Assembly (NCBI GenBank): GCA_928212115.1
Contig: CAKMRJ010005634.1
Span: 125,615,111 to 125,679,110 of the forward strand
Direction: 5' to 3'
Length of the DNA stretch: 64,000 nt
Source: Lactuca virosa
Taxonomy: Eukaryota > Streptophyta > Magnoliopsida > Asterales > Asteraceae
Shown: piece after piece, positions 11,301 through 22,282 of the stretch
Layout: the number at the start of each line of letters is the position of its first letter
Position numbering within the stretch: position 1 is the first letter of the stretch
The notes under the pieces: model-generated
The model's input: only the letters and a program-made list of their open reading frames with translations
The model's database searches: none
Told to the model about the DNA's origin: nothing
Program-made: the position numbers and the translations under genes

Positions 11301-12480
11301 AGCTAGTTCAAACCTTTGAGCTAGGTCCTTTTGAGGTTGGCTCAAAATCAGTGCCATGTGACAATGTTAAGGTTCCTCCAAAGGAATCTTCTATATTGAT
11401 CTCTTTCAAGATATTTTCAATATATGCATAAGGATATAAGATTTTTAACATTCATTTTATTTATCTCTATAGATTTTATATTCCAAGAATGTATCTTGTT
11501 CTTCCCAAGTCTTTCATTTTATAAACACATTCCGAGTCAATATGAAAATTCTGGCATGGTCATAATCTAATTTCTTATGATTTAGTATGTCTCACTCATA
11601 CAAGATTAGGAATATCACTATGCTCCCACTAGTTCTTAGTAAATACACATGTTCTATTCATTTTGATATAAAAGCATACCTTGTGGTTTTACATTAAAAT
11701 GATGATTGCAACATTGAGATGTTTGCTTTATATCCACAAGTAAATCTCAATCTCTACATATTTTGTTAGGATAACATGGATAAAGAAAATCTCCAGGCTA
11801 ATCTATATAGATATCTTCTAGTAGATTTCCATTAAGAAAAGCGGTCTTTCTTGAAATCTATTTTCTATATCTCATATTGAGAATATGAATTTATAGTAAA
11901 CAATATCCTTGTTGATCTAATCATAGCTACTTATGAAAAAAAAAATTGATCATAGTCAATAGCATGAGTATGATAAGGATCATAGTCAATGACATGAGTA
12001 TGAGAAAATTCTTTTATAACAAGTCTTGCTTTAAATGTCTATGGTTATCCATGTAATGTATTCTTTCTAGAAGAATCACTTACTCCTTCCAGCCTTGTTA
12101 TATAGAGGAAGTTTAATCAAGACCATACTTGATTATTACATATATATTACATCTCATGTTCATGACTCTAAGTCATTTATCAGATTCAAGATCTGACATA
12201 ACATCTTGGTATTTGATGGATTTGCCAGAAATCATCAAGAACAACTTATCAATAAGAGATTCCACATTTTACAAGTCATAGATGATTTCTACCACTAATG
12301 CGAAGAATTTGTGTTTATGAATAGCTATTATTCAAGTTTAATATTCCTTGTTAAAACCAGTGCCAACTATTACTAGATCAAGTAATGGTTCTTGAGCTGC
12401 TTCAAGTTCCATGTACCTCCCACTCGCTTTGTCATTAGAAGCTTGTTTTATGCTAACTTAGCTATCAGAGGAATAAGAGA
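11300..12480 (-). pseudogene. C1 copia reverse transcriptase remnant
   Basis: Minus-strand reading gives recognisable copia RT blocks in broken frames. Near 11960-11880 it reads VAMIRSTRILFTINSYS-QYEI, the family's 'SPVAM.KSIR.LLAIAAYYDYEI' block. Right after a frame change it reads TAFLNGNLLEDIYID, then a stop and PGDFLYP. Stops and frameshifts occur every 20 to 40 codons, so there is no functional protein. Only the family and orientation are safe; the domain ends are approximate. Confidence 0.65.
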
Positions 12481-14852
12481 ACTTATTCTTCGTGGGGTTT
12501 GAATATAATAATTTAAGACACATTTAGAGTATAATACAAATATGTATGTAATAGATTTTGGGTTTAAAAGCTTTAGTCCAACATAGGCTTTAAATCCATA
12601 AAACATTTAAGCAAGATAGGGATGGAGTCTTTCTATACAAAATCTTATGCAGAAAATGTTATATCTACTAGTTAGTTGGTATTTGTATTCAAGGTACAAT
12701 TGACAGTGTTATATGTGTTATCCCAAGGAAATAAAAGGGGAGAATTTCTACAGATTAGAAAGTAAATCATACTAAGTAAGATTTAATTCATTCTTTCTAT
12801 CATTAAGGCCTTAGATAACTCTTACCGGTTTGTATCTCAACTTTATATTTGAAAACTTAAACAAAGATTTCACAATTATGTCTTACCATGTAAAATATAA
12901 TTATAACTACTATAGTTGTTAATAAAGTTGATTTAGTATCTTATGCTTAATCTTATACATTTATTAGAAAGGAAGTCATAAACTATAGTGTATAGTTCCT
13001 TAATAATCTATTTTCTCTACCACGTAGTGACAATAAACTACATTATTTTCCTTCAAGGATCCATTTCTTGAAATTGGAATATTTGAATGTCATTTATATA
13101 ATAAAGATAACAATGTCAAAGATGAATTTGATTTAAAACAAGTTTAAGTCAAAATATTTTGCATATAGAACTTGTTATTTATAAAAAATTGATATTTACT
13201 TTATAATTCTTATTAAGAAATCTAGTCTCATAACCATAATTTTAATCATTTTCGAATATGAAGGTGGTCATTATGAAAAACGATTTAAGTAAATACTCAA
13301 TAACTGATAAATTAAAATAACTAAGACATATATTTAGACAAGGTAAATTAACACATATATTGTTCCAAAACAAAAATTGTTTTCTATTACAAGAACATTA
13401 TGTTCCTAGAATAATTAATAAACTAAACTCTGATAATATAGTTCCAACTTGATTGTGCTCAGCTGGTTACTCTTTTGTAAATATATGCAAGCCATTTACA
13501 AATATTAGATTAACATTTAAGTACCAAGTACCTAAGTGTTATATGAAAAGTATAAGTTCTATCTAGTAGATACCTGAAGTACTAGTCTCTTCTATACTTT
13601 CTTTCCAGATAAGAGCAACATATCCTCTTCCACTGTCCAGTTTCTCCACAAAAGAAACAAGATCCATCTATGTGGGCCTTATTGGATTTCTTGGACTTAA
13701 GGTGTTCATTACATAAAACATGGGCCTCCTAGATCATAAAAGGTGACTCTTTTTGGCCTTGTATTATTCCTAGTTTGATGTTAGAAACACATTTAGCATC
13801 ACAGTGTTGCCTTTACTATGTATCATATCCAGGCTTATTGCTCAAAGCAAATAGTTTAGGACTAGGACCTTTAAGTGTATACAATTTCATATTTCTCACG
13901 AGATTGTCTCTTAAGACATGAACCCATTCATTGAAGTTGTATCTAGTAAATGTTATTGTTTCATTAAGTCATTAAAGAAAAATGACAATTCATGGTAATA
14001 AGAATGGATTATTTAACTACAAAATTTTAACAAAATTCATTTAGTATTTTCAATATTTAAACTCTTTAATAATTAATACCTTTTTAGTTTCCAAACATAT
14101 TAATTATCAAAGTCTAAGATCCAAGTTGCAAAACCAATAAATGGTTAGGTGACCTTTATCCCATTTATTTGAATCCAACTCGGTAGATATCGATTATCAA
14201 TTATCTCTTAGTATATAATTCCTAGGTTTATGGGATCGCTAATATAAATTTAATTGGACATGTTTGATCTCATCTATGCCTCATAACTCTTTTGCTTAGG
14301 TGACCTTTATCACAAAAGATTTCTGATCAACTCATCTAATTTGAAAAACATATGTAATCGGCCTATAACTTGGTTATAGAAATCATGAAGACACCCTGAC
14401 CGTCAAAAGATAACATTAAGCGGTTAGGTGACCTTTATCCCATTAGTACATACAAGAGATGTGCGAGTGTTCTTCAAGATGGATTGCATAGAAAGGGTCT
14501 TTTATATTTTTTATAATTCTAGATTTAAAAATATACGATATCATAGTTATTATATACATATAATAAACCATGGTACCAATTTGCAAAAGAAAATCACTTT
14601 TAAAGGTACTATATAAAAAGCTAGTTTTTATATAATTTTAACGCAATTCAATTTTAATAACCGATATTAAGTTTGAGTGCATTTAAACCTTTTATATCTT
14701 TAATAAAACTCCCTTTTATTACTTATGTATTTGGAGTTTGTATAAGTTACAAAAATCATCATGTTAAAAATTATATTTGAGTATTTCAAAATTTGACATT
14801 ATTAACGTTTTTATAAAATCGGGTTTTATTTTAAAACAATAACTTGTTACAT
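12481..14852 (-). pseudogene. C1 gag/protease/integrase remnant
   Basis: Mostly unreadable AT-rich copia internal sequence. A gag zinc knuckle survives on the minus strand at about 13614-13663: CFFCGETGQWKRIC, where the expected His is Gln. Its position to the right of the RT confirms gag-to-pol order on the minus strand. GGTGACCTTTATC..A recurs at about 14150, 14300 and 14426. No other motif could be placed. Confidence 0.5.
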
Positions 14853-14857
14853 CTTAT

Positions 14858-15145
14858 TGTTAGGGTGGAAAGTCATGCTTGGATGTATTTGTGCTTTACC
14901 CACTTGTATTGTGTAAATGAGTTGTCTTTCCTATAAATAGGAAGTGAGTGACACTCGTATTTTGAATGAACACTTTGAGAGCATTAGTTTAGAGAGAGAA
15001 ATTGCAAGACCCATTTGTACTCTTTCTATCAATACTAATGAGAGCTAAACCCAGATTTATTTACTTCATGTGTTCTTGAGTTTACATGATGATTCACTAG
15101 ATCTTTTCTAATTCTGCACACGCCATCATAATCAACACCACTACA
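14858..15145 (+). repeat. N1 5' LTR
   Basis: 288 bases from TGTTAGGGTG to CACTACA. A TATA box CTATAAATAG lies at 14931-14940, so transcription likely starts near 14965. Confidence 0.9.
14931..14940 (+). promoter_or_regulatory. TATA box of N1 5' LTR
   Basis: CTATAAATAG is conserved at the same place in the 3' LTR (18225-18234). Confidence 0.6.
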
Positions 15146-15147
15146 AT

Positions 15148-15159
15148 TGGTATCAGAGC
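15148..15159 (+). promoter_or_regulatory. N1 primer-binding site (initiator Met tRNA)
   Basis: TGGTATCAGAGC starts two bases after the LTR end. It is complementary to the 3' end of plant initiator-Met tRNA, the usual primer of plant LTR elements. Confidence 0.85.
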
Positions 15160-15454
15160 GGATGTTCTTGATTTGATCAAGAATTGATCCATGGTGGCAA
15201 TCTTGATTTGGTGATTCTTCATGTTCTTATTGATCTTCGTGTTTAGAGAGTGTTTTGTGCTCTAGAAATCGAATTTTTCCTTGATTTGATCCATAATTCG
15301 ATTTTCTCTCTCTAGAATACTTGTTTGTACCACTTTCTCTCACTAAAATTTGGTTCATATTAACTTTCTCTCTCTAGAGATCTCCTTGATTTTCACTTTC
15401 TCTCTCTAGAAAACCCAAGTTCATATCATTTGATTCAAAAGAAAAGAAGCAATT

Positions 15455-16175
15455 ATGGAGAAATGGTTGATTCAGAATGAAAATTTTCTATACGAATACA
15501 CTTCTTTTAAATCCATTCTTTATCGCTTGACTGTTGGATTGCAAAGTGAAGATGCACTCATTTCAAATGGAGAAAAGAATGAGACGGGAGAATTCATTGG
15601 TCATCCAATTCATCAAACCAAAGATTTGTTTTATCGATTGATTACAACGTATCAAGAAAGAAGAAGAAATAAGAGAGAATGTGAAGTCATAAAAGGAAAT
15701 TTTCTTGCTGAATGCAAATATGGAGGCAATAAACTTGAATATTATGCAAATTGTCGTGAAGCTCAGGAACGTGTTTTTGATGATGATCATCGTGTTGAAG
15801 ATGTTCTTGATGTTCTTGAAGTTCAAGAAAAAGGAGTTCAAGTTGATTCTCATGATGAAAAAGTTTTTTGCTCGATTGGAGTTCAATATTTTGTGTTCTT
15901 GTGATTCGTTTGAAGGAATGATTCCTTATCGGAAGCCGGTGATCCAAGAAATTAACAAGTATCAAACTCCAAAAGATTTGATTCAAACTCAAAAACTTGA
16001 AGTTGTGGAAAGTGGGTTTGTTCATGAAATCAAGTCTTCAAGATGCAAAAAGATGAGAAAGAAAAAGAAGAAGAAAATTAAACAGAAGAACAAGCGGGTT
16101 TATTCACAAAAATCGTCGAATGTTGTTGTGAATCCAAAATCCGTGAAGCAAATTTGGGTTCCAATTAAAACATGA
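15455..16175 (+). pseudogene. N1 gag-like reading frame, two overlapping frames
   Basis: The first frame (15455-15904, 149 codons) starts MEKWLIQNENFLYEYTS after a long leader. It is rich in charged residues and contains LAECKYGGNKLEYYANC near residue 95. A second frame shifted by +1 (15705-16175) takes over near 15880 and ends with a lysine-rich tract and KSVKQIWVP, a phrase like copia elements just before protease. Together they make about 235 residues of a gag-sized product split by one frame change. I do not recognise a zinc knuckle. It could be a decayed gag, or a frame read by frameshifting. Confidence 0.4.
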
Positions 16176-18151
16176 TCTGTTACTGTTCATCGATATGGAG
16201 CTCAAAATTAAATCAATACCCAATTTCACTTGTTGATTGATTTAATCCGATGTGTTGATTTTATTCCTTCAAAGATAAACTGATTCTTGGTTCGTATGTT
16301 CTGCGTAGTTGTTGGTACCGATCCCATTTGATTCACAGATTCATGAAAATCGACATTATTTCTTCGATTTCATCTCGTCTTAATGAATTTGGAATAGATC
16401 GAAAGATTGACTTGAACTTCTTCTTGGTCAGTATTCCAGAAAAAGGTATTTGATCTGAAAATCGATTTGAAGGAAATCGATTTGTTGTTTGTCGATTATT
16501 GATTGATGAACTGATGATTGTGTTTAAGAAGGTAGAGTCAAATTGAAACTGATTCTGATTCGGTGATGAAGAAAGTCAAAGTAAAAGTCAAAGTTTGATC
16601 TTGATTAATCTGGAAACGAAGCATGAAGATGGTTTGCAAATCAAAGCTTTGATATTGAGATTTCAAATGGATTCCAGTCAGTCATGATGTTAAAAACGAA
16701 ATCGATTTGTTTTAATTTTGTGTCGAGTTCTTCATTCGCATCTGTAATTGTGGTTTGAAGACCTGTGAAGATTTGGAGTTCTGTTGGAATTGATTGGAGT
16801 AAATTTTGACTATTCTGATGTTTAGCTGGGAATACAAACGAAGGGTATAGACTGGGAAATTGCTATCGAATGGTTGATTTTGATGTTGATAGTTGCTTGG
16901 AATTGTTAACGAAGGAATGGATTGATGATATTCGATTTTGGAGTTCCTGTTAACTAAAAGGGAATGATGGTTCGAAGGTTGGAAGTACGTTTTTGGAATC
17001 GATTGCTTGCAAGTTGAAGTCAATGTCGATGTTTATTTTGGTGTCTAAATTTTGAAGACTTTGAAGGTTTGGATGTTGATTTTGATGTTGATAAACATAA
17101 CGAAGATTTGATTGTTGAGTAACGAAAGTTTGATTTTGGGGCTAAAGAACGAATGTTTGAATTTTATGATGTTGAGTTGCTGTGATGAAAAGCGAAGGTC
17201 GATAAATGGGTTTGTCTTACTAACGAAAATTTTGGAAGTCGATGGAACAAGCTTGCTAACGAAGTCTTGTACTCTTGATAACAAAGGTTTTGGTGTTAAA
17301 AACGAAGGCTTGCCAATTGATGTCTATAATCGAAGATTTTTTTTGTGCGATGAATTGACCGAAACTAACGAAGGTTTTGGTATCGACTAACGAAGTTATT
17401 TTTTCACGAAGGTTTTTGGTTGTTCACTATCTGCTACTTTCGTTAGATTGGGGAAGAAACCAACTAAGTTCCGAAATTGGTCCTTAAACTTTCGAAAGAT
17501 TGACAGTTTGCACCCACTTTCAAAATAAGGACTAAAACTTTCGAAAGTTTGAAGAAGTGTGCAGAAGTTTCGAAAGTAGTCCCTGATGTTTCGAAAGTTT
17601 GGCAGTTTATACCCAACTTCGAAAATGGGGTAATAAAAGCTGAGAAATTGGAAAATTTTCATTTCTGGTCCCTGCAGTTTGTGCGAAGTTACACGGTCTA
17701 CCCAGTTTCGCAAATGGGGGAGTGTTTCGCATATTTGGTTGTTTTTGGTGCAACGCGTCCCTGTAGAATTCTGTTATTGACAGTTTTATCCAGTTTTTGG
17801 AAAATCTTGCAACTTTCACCCAAAAAGTCAAAAATTTTCACAAATTGGAAATTTTTTGAGACTTTTTCGTGATTCTTTTTACGTGCAAGTTTTTCGGGAG
17901 TTTCATTTTTGGTACACATCAAGAGGGAGTATTGTCAAGTTCATTCCTCGGGCGCTTCTCACCCTTAATGGGTTTTATAATCTTTTTTTGATTATAAAAA
18001 GGGGAGAATGATGGGTATTCAAAGCGAGTTTTTTGGGTATTCATTTGCGGATTTGAAGACCGGTGTTACTTCGAGGGAGATTTTGGTCTTGATTGTACGA
18101 ACTCGTTGGATATTGAAGCCGGACATCCAATCCTAACTTTGAGGGGGAGAA
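16176..18151 (+). other. N1 non-coding internal region
   Basis: No coding capacity is recognisable. From about 17200 the words TAACGAAG, ACGAAGGTTT and TTTCGAAAG recur many times. Around 17440-17640 a loose 60-70-base repeat reads GTCCCTGA...TTTCGAAAGTTT...CAGTTT..ACCCA. The block 17660-17830 (CCCTGCAGTTTGTGC..., GCAAATGGGGGAG) and 17980-18151 are shared with N2. Confidence 0.6.
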
Positions 18152-18438
18152 TGTTAGGGTGCAAAGTCACGCTTGGATGTATTTGTGCTTTACCAACTTG
18201 GATTGTGTAAATGAGTTGTATTTCCTATAAATAGGAAGTGAGTGACACTCATATTTAGAATGAGCACTTTGAGAGCATTATTTTAGAGAGAGAAATTGCA
18301 AGACCCATTTGTACTCTTTCTATCAATACTAATGAGAGCTAAACCCAGATTTTATACTTCATGTGTTCTTGAGTTTACATGATGATTCACTAGATCTTTT
18401 CTAATTCCGCACATGCCATCATAATCAACTCCACTACA
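18152..18438 (+). repeat. N1 3' LTR
   Basis: 287 bases, TGTTAGGGTG to CACTACA, directly after the polypurine tract and followed by the CTTAT target duplication. Confidence 0.9.
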
Positions 18439-19325
18439 CTTATGACCACATTATAAATTTTGAAAACCAAACTCCATGTGATGTTTATTTTGTCCAAAAG
18501 TTATTTTAGCATGTAAAAAACTAATTTATCAACCACACATGATAATTGCATAAAATAAACAACACAAAAATACATAAAAATAAATGTGCATAAACATACC
18601 CAACTAGTGACATTATTTGTGAGCCAACATAAAAAATGTGAAGTCCATTCCTAAAGGGACATTTTAAGGGACCAAGAAATTTTCTTGTAATGTTGTTGTA
18701 GAAGCTTTCACTGAAGAAAACATCCATTGCTTGCAAAAGATTGAAAGAGTTTCTTGAAAGCATTATTTTAGCAATTGCCGCTAAAAGTCCAACAGCCATT
18801 AAGAAATAACATTAGTGACACTTTTCAGAAACGGTCACTAACATTCAGCATGCTTCTTAATCTCGAAAATTGCTCTTTGGTATTCAAAAAATGGATCCAA
18901 CTTCATTTCTTGTTATATTTTTATACAAATAAATTAATTCTGACAACTAATCTATTACTTACAAAAATAAACCAAGAAAACTAACCTATTTAATTTCTTA
19001 CATACCATATGAATAATTAAATTATTACAACCATTTTTATAATAAAAACAACAAACACAACAAACATAATCATCCTTCTCTAGATTATGTACATCATACA
19101 TATCAACATACACATTAAACAACCTTTGTTTTTCTAATACAACTTTAAATGACAAAAGATGCATGAAACTTTTGTCACATAAAAAAATAACAATTAAAAG
19201 TTTTCATAGAAAATATGTATGAACTTGTTTTTATACAAAACCAGATTATCTATATTATCTAAAAACGAAGATTTCCAAAAATCAAAAAATATAACCAAAC
19301 ATGCAAGGTGGCTCTGATACCATAT
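18439..19325 (-). other. C1 leader/5' gag region
   Basis: Copia internal sequence between N1 and the C1 5' LTR, including the primer site at 19311-19322. A 92-codon minus frame (18521-18799) starts near the expected gag position but shows no family motif I can identify. Confidence 0.4.
19311..19322 (-). promoter_or_regulatory. C1 primer-binding site (initiator Met tRNA)
   Basis: The minus strand reads TGGTATCAGAGC, three bases from the LTR boundary. It sets the orientation of C1. Confidence 0.8.
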
Positions 19326-20250
19326 TGTTGGTTTTTATTCAAAATTAGTTTCAAAAATATGACTTTAGGCAACGGAAGACTTCATAATTTGAATAACATA
19401 AAACAGGTTTAAACCCACCAAGGATCTTCTTACAAGTTATTGAAAGGTTAAAACACCAACCAAAGAAAGGATGAAGAAAAAACAACCTTTTTAGTTCTTT
19501 GGGTCCTCTTGGGAGGCTTGGAAGTTAATGAAGAATGATAAACTTTAGAGACACCAACAATGACTCAACTTGATGTAGAATGCTAGTTCTTTTTGTATAA
19601 AACGCTTAAGACTCTTAAGCTTTATGTTCTTATCAAAATAAGAACATAAAGAGAGAATCAAGAAACAAGTAACAAAAGATGAGAGAGAACCTAACATGCA
19701 TGCATGTTACGGTTTTGTGAGTGTGCAAGAGTAATAGATGAAAGCATTCATAAAGGAGCTATTTTACACACAAGTTCTTAACCATTTAAGCTCTCTCTTG
19801 TCACTAGACCACCATGTCCCTCATGCTTGTATGGTTAGACATTACTCTTGAGTAGATAAACATGAAAGCCATTCCATCTTTCTTCTTCTTTTATTTTCGA
19901 AAAGAGGATCTAACAAGAAGATAAAACCTTTATATTTTATAAACCAAGTTTATAAAATATAAACTTTAACTTTTTGGTAAAAGACAAAAGAATTTATCTA
20001 GTGCAAAATATTGTGCATGCCTTATTAATTCATACCATATGAATTATGTAATTGTTACTTGCTAATAAAAATTGTTATTTCCATGAAATAAATAATTTCC
20101 AATTAATTATAAGAGTTTATTGAATATTTATTGAAATCAATTCTAATAAATAATCAATTGTATCAAGTTGTTGTTAGTGTGACCCATTAGTATCATATGT
20201 TATTTAGCAATATCATTTTAATATGATTCTTGAGCATACAAGATCCTTCA
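19326..20250 (-). repeat. C1 5' LTR
   Basis: 925 bases matching 8944-9880; it contains the promoter side of C1 for minus-strand transcription. Confidence 0.85.
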
Positions 20251-21057
20251 ATTGTCATAAACAACTAGCAATACAAATTCATGCCATCAATGGCCAGTTA
20301 ACTATACAAAATTTAATGGCACGGTAATAGAGATAGAAACATTACCATGCAAGGACTGATCTAGCAAACATAAGTAAAAAACCAACATTAATAATCCATA
20401 AACTCAATATTAACTCATAGTAAATTGAGGTTCATCTACACTAAATGAAAGCTAATGGTATTAGCCCATGATTGAAATATAAAATAAACTAATCAAATAG
20501 CAAATTAAACCAAACATCATGCAAACCAAATGCTTGAGTCGATTCTTGCTAGTCACTCTTCTTCTCTCTTCCTCTTGGTCGAAAACATGTCTTCTAGGGT
20601 TCCTACATAAGTATTTTCTCTCAAAAATTTTGTCATCTAGGCCTTCTAATTCGTCCTTTATATAGAAGGAAAAATTTCCACAAGTTAGCCACCACGTCGT
20701 GGTCGAATGCTTGCCACGCCATGGTAACAGCTTCCTTATCGTAATCGACAAGGTATTCTTCTTTAATCGGGAATCTTCCAAACGCCACAGAGTGGGCCAG
20801 AGTTTACCACACGATGATCATTACCCTTAAATGAACTTTTGAGGCTTATTTGATCTTTATTTACAAACTTCACCCTCCAGCTTCCAATTTTGTATGTATT
20901 GGTCCCTTTTCCTCTACAATATCTTCTTTTTGGATGAAATATGGAATTTAAGCACATAAGTACCAGAATTCCCTTTATTTAGGCCAAAATACCACTCAAA
21001 TATAATGAAATAATTCATAAAAATATGTATAAATATGACAATATCAAATCCCTTTAA
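20251..21057. other. Non-coding repeat unit, right half
   Basis: It seems to continue the unit broken at 8943 (CTAGCAAT and ATGGTCA-type words recur). It includes CCACGTCGTGG near 20690 and the phrase TTCCAATTTTGTATGTATTGG near 20885. Small minus frames at 20461-20781 and 20763-20957 have no recognisable motif. The repeat class is unknown. Confidence 0.35.
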
Positions 21058-21569
21058 TGATATCACAACCTAGACACCAAAGAGAGAATCAAAAGAAAAC
21101 TAAGGGAGAGGCTAGATCAAAATTTCTACAAACACTAAAAAGGTTATGAAATTCGATCTCTTATAAGAGAAGAGGGAGATAACGAAATTTCTTAGAGGGA
21201 TGAGCAAATGGAATTGACCCCTGACATGTTATTTATAGGTTTCAGTTGGTTAGCCCCAAAGGAACTCTAATCCCATGTGGGATAAGCCCAAATTTCGTAC
21301 ACCTCACTATCTATTAGGATTTCTAGAATATTACAACTAGTTAACTTTTTAACTAATTAATATTTAGCCCCTTGAAATCTTTAATTCCCAATTAACTGAA
21401 AAATAGTTTCTAATTAATTTATCAAGACATGTAAAATTAATAAACTAATTTTCTCCTTTAATTCATTTTCTTTTAAATTCCTCAAATAGGTCATGAAGGC
21501 AACCCAAAGGACCCTTTTATTATTAGAAATATTACCAATAGTTAATGAACTTGGACACTCTTTCCAACA
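21058..21569 (-). repeat. LTR of a second copia element, C2 (3' LTR)
   Basis: The right boundary is clear: on the minus strand a polypurine-type stretch AAGTGAGAGAC is followed by TGTTGGAAAGAGTGTCC, the start of a copia LTR. The left boundary (TGATATCACAACC at 21058) is a guess from the TG end. Only one LTR is present. Confidence 0.5.
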
Positions 21570-22282
21570 GTCTCTCACTTGGACAAGTCATCAATTATAT
21601 GAGATCTAATACTTCTCCGATAATCAATAGAGAGTTATCCATCCAATGCAGTTGTCGAACTTTGATCTAATCAAGATTCAACCCTTAGATAAGTGATCAA
21701 ATATTCCTTTGTTCTACCAGATATCGTGTGAATCTAAGACATGGATAAGGGTTAATCATAACGTTCAAGATTATATTTATTGATAAAGATTTGTGATGAC
21801 CACATCATACTACTAAATTGAACACAACAATTTTACTCAAAGCTCATCCAAGCATTTTGATGTCAACACCAAATCATCGAGCGGCCCATAGACACTGCTT
21901 CCCCAGTTAAGGCAGAAGGAACAAAAAAAACTTTGAATACATATTTTATGTCTACTCATCTTGTCATACAGGGACATACCATTTATTACTACCAATTACA
22001 GATAGTGTTGGAGCGAACCAATGCAGGTTGTTCTAATACTTAAATATTCGATAGGTACTCATGAGTATTAGTCACAATCTATATGATATTTCCAATTACA
22101 ATGGATAATCTACTAATACTCCATCACTGTCTTAAATCACTTACTTACTTACAAGAGTAAGACCAATTATGGAGATTTGAGTAAATTAATACTTGGGAAG
22201 TGGGTTCCAAATATACAAAAGTGGAACATAATGATAAACTAATGAAATGAATTATCTCCATCTTATATTAAGATCTGCACTA
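21570..22282 (-). other. C2 3' internal region, truncated
   Basis: Non-coding tail of the copia element upstream of its 3' LTR (minus strand), cut by the G1 insertion at 22283. No pol motif is readable. I could not find its continuation beyond 35036. Confidence 0.4.

Larger units (their letters stand above)
14858..18438 (+). mobile_element. Short LTR retrotransposon N1, non-autonomous
   Basis: Two LTRs (14858-15145; 18152-18438) about 5-6% different flank 3.0 kb. The 5-bp target duplication CTTAT is at 14853-14857 and 18439-18443. The primer site TGGTATCAGAGC (15148-15159) and a polypurine tract (CTTTGAGGGGGAGAA, 18137-18151) mark plus orientation. No RT, RNase H or integrase can be read inside; only a small gag-like frame is present. 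Such elements move with enzymes from relatives. A closely related element, N2, lies at 27076-30572. N1 sits within C1, so it is younger. Confidence 0.85.
8944..20250 (-). mobile_element. Ty1/copia retrotransposon C1, decayed, nested by N1
   Basis: Two similar LTRs (8944-9880 and 19326-20250) bound about 11.3 kb, of which 3.6 kb is the later N1 insertion. Next to the right LTR, GCTCTGATACCA (19311-19322) is the reverse complement of an initiator-Met tRNA primer site, so the element reads right to left. The polypurine tract beside the left LTR (GCAAGTGGGATAT on the minus strand) is copia-like. Internal order fits copia: gag zinc knuckle near 13.6 kb, RT near 11.9 kb, non-coding tail before the 3' LTR. 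All coding parts are broken. The flanks show an imperfect 12-base repeat (ATGGTCATAAAC / ATTGTCATAAAC), not a clean 5-bp duplication. Confidence 0.8.

Noticed and set aside
15147..15160. tRNA gene pieces (TGGTATCAGAGC here, at 27417, and inverted at 19311, 46702, 55180)
   Set aside because: These are primer-binding sites next to LTRs, not tRNA genes.
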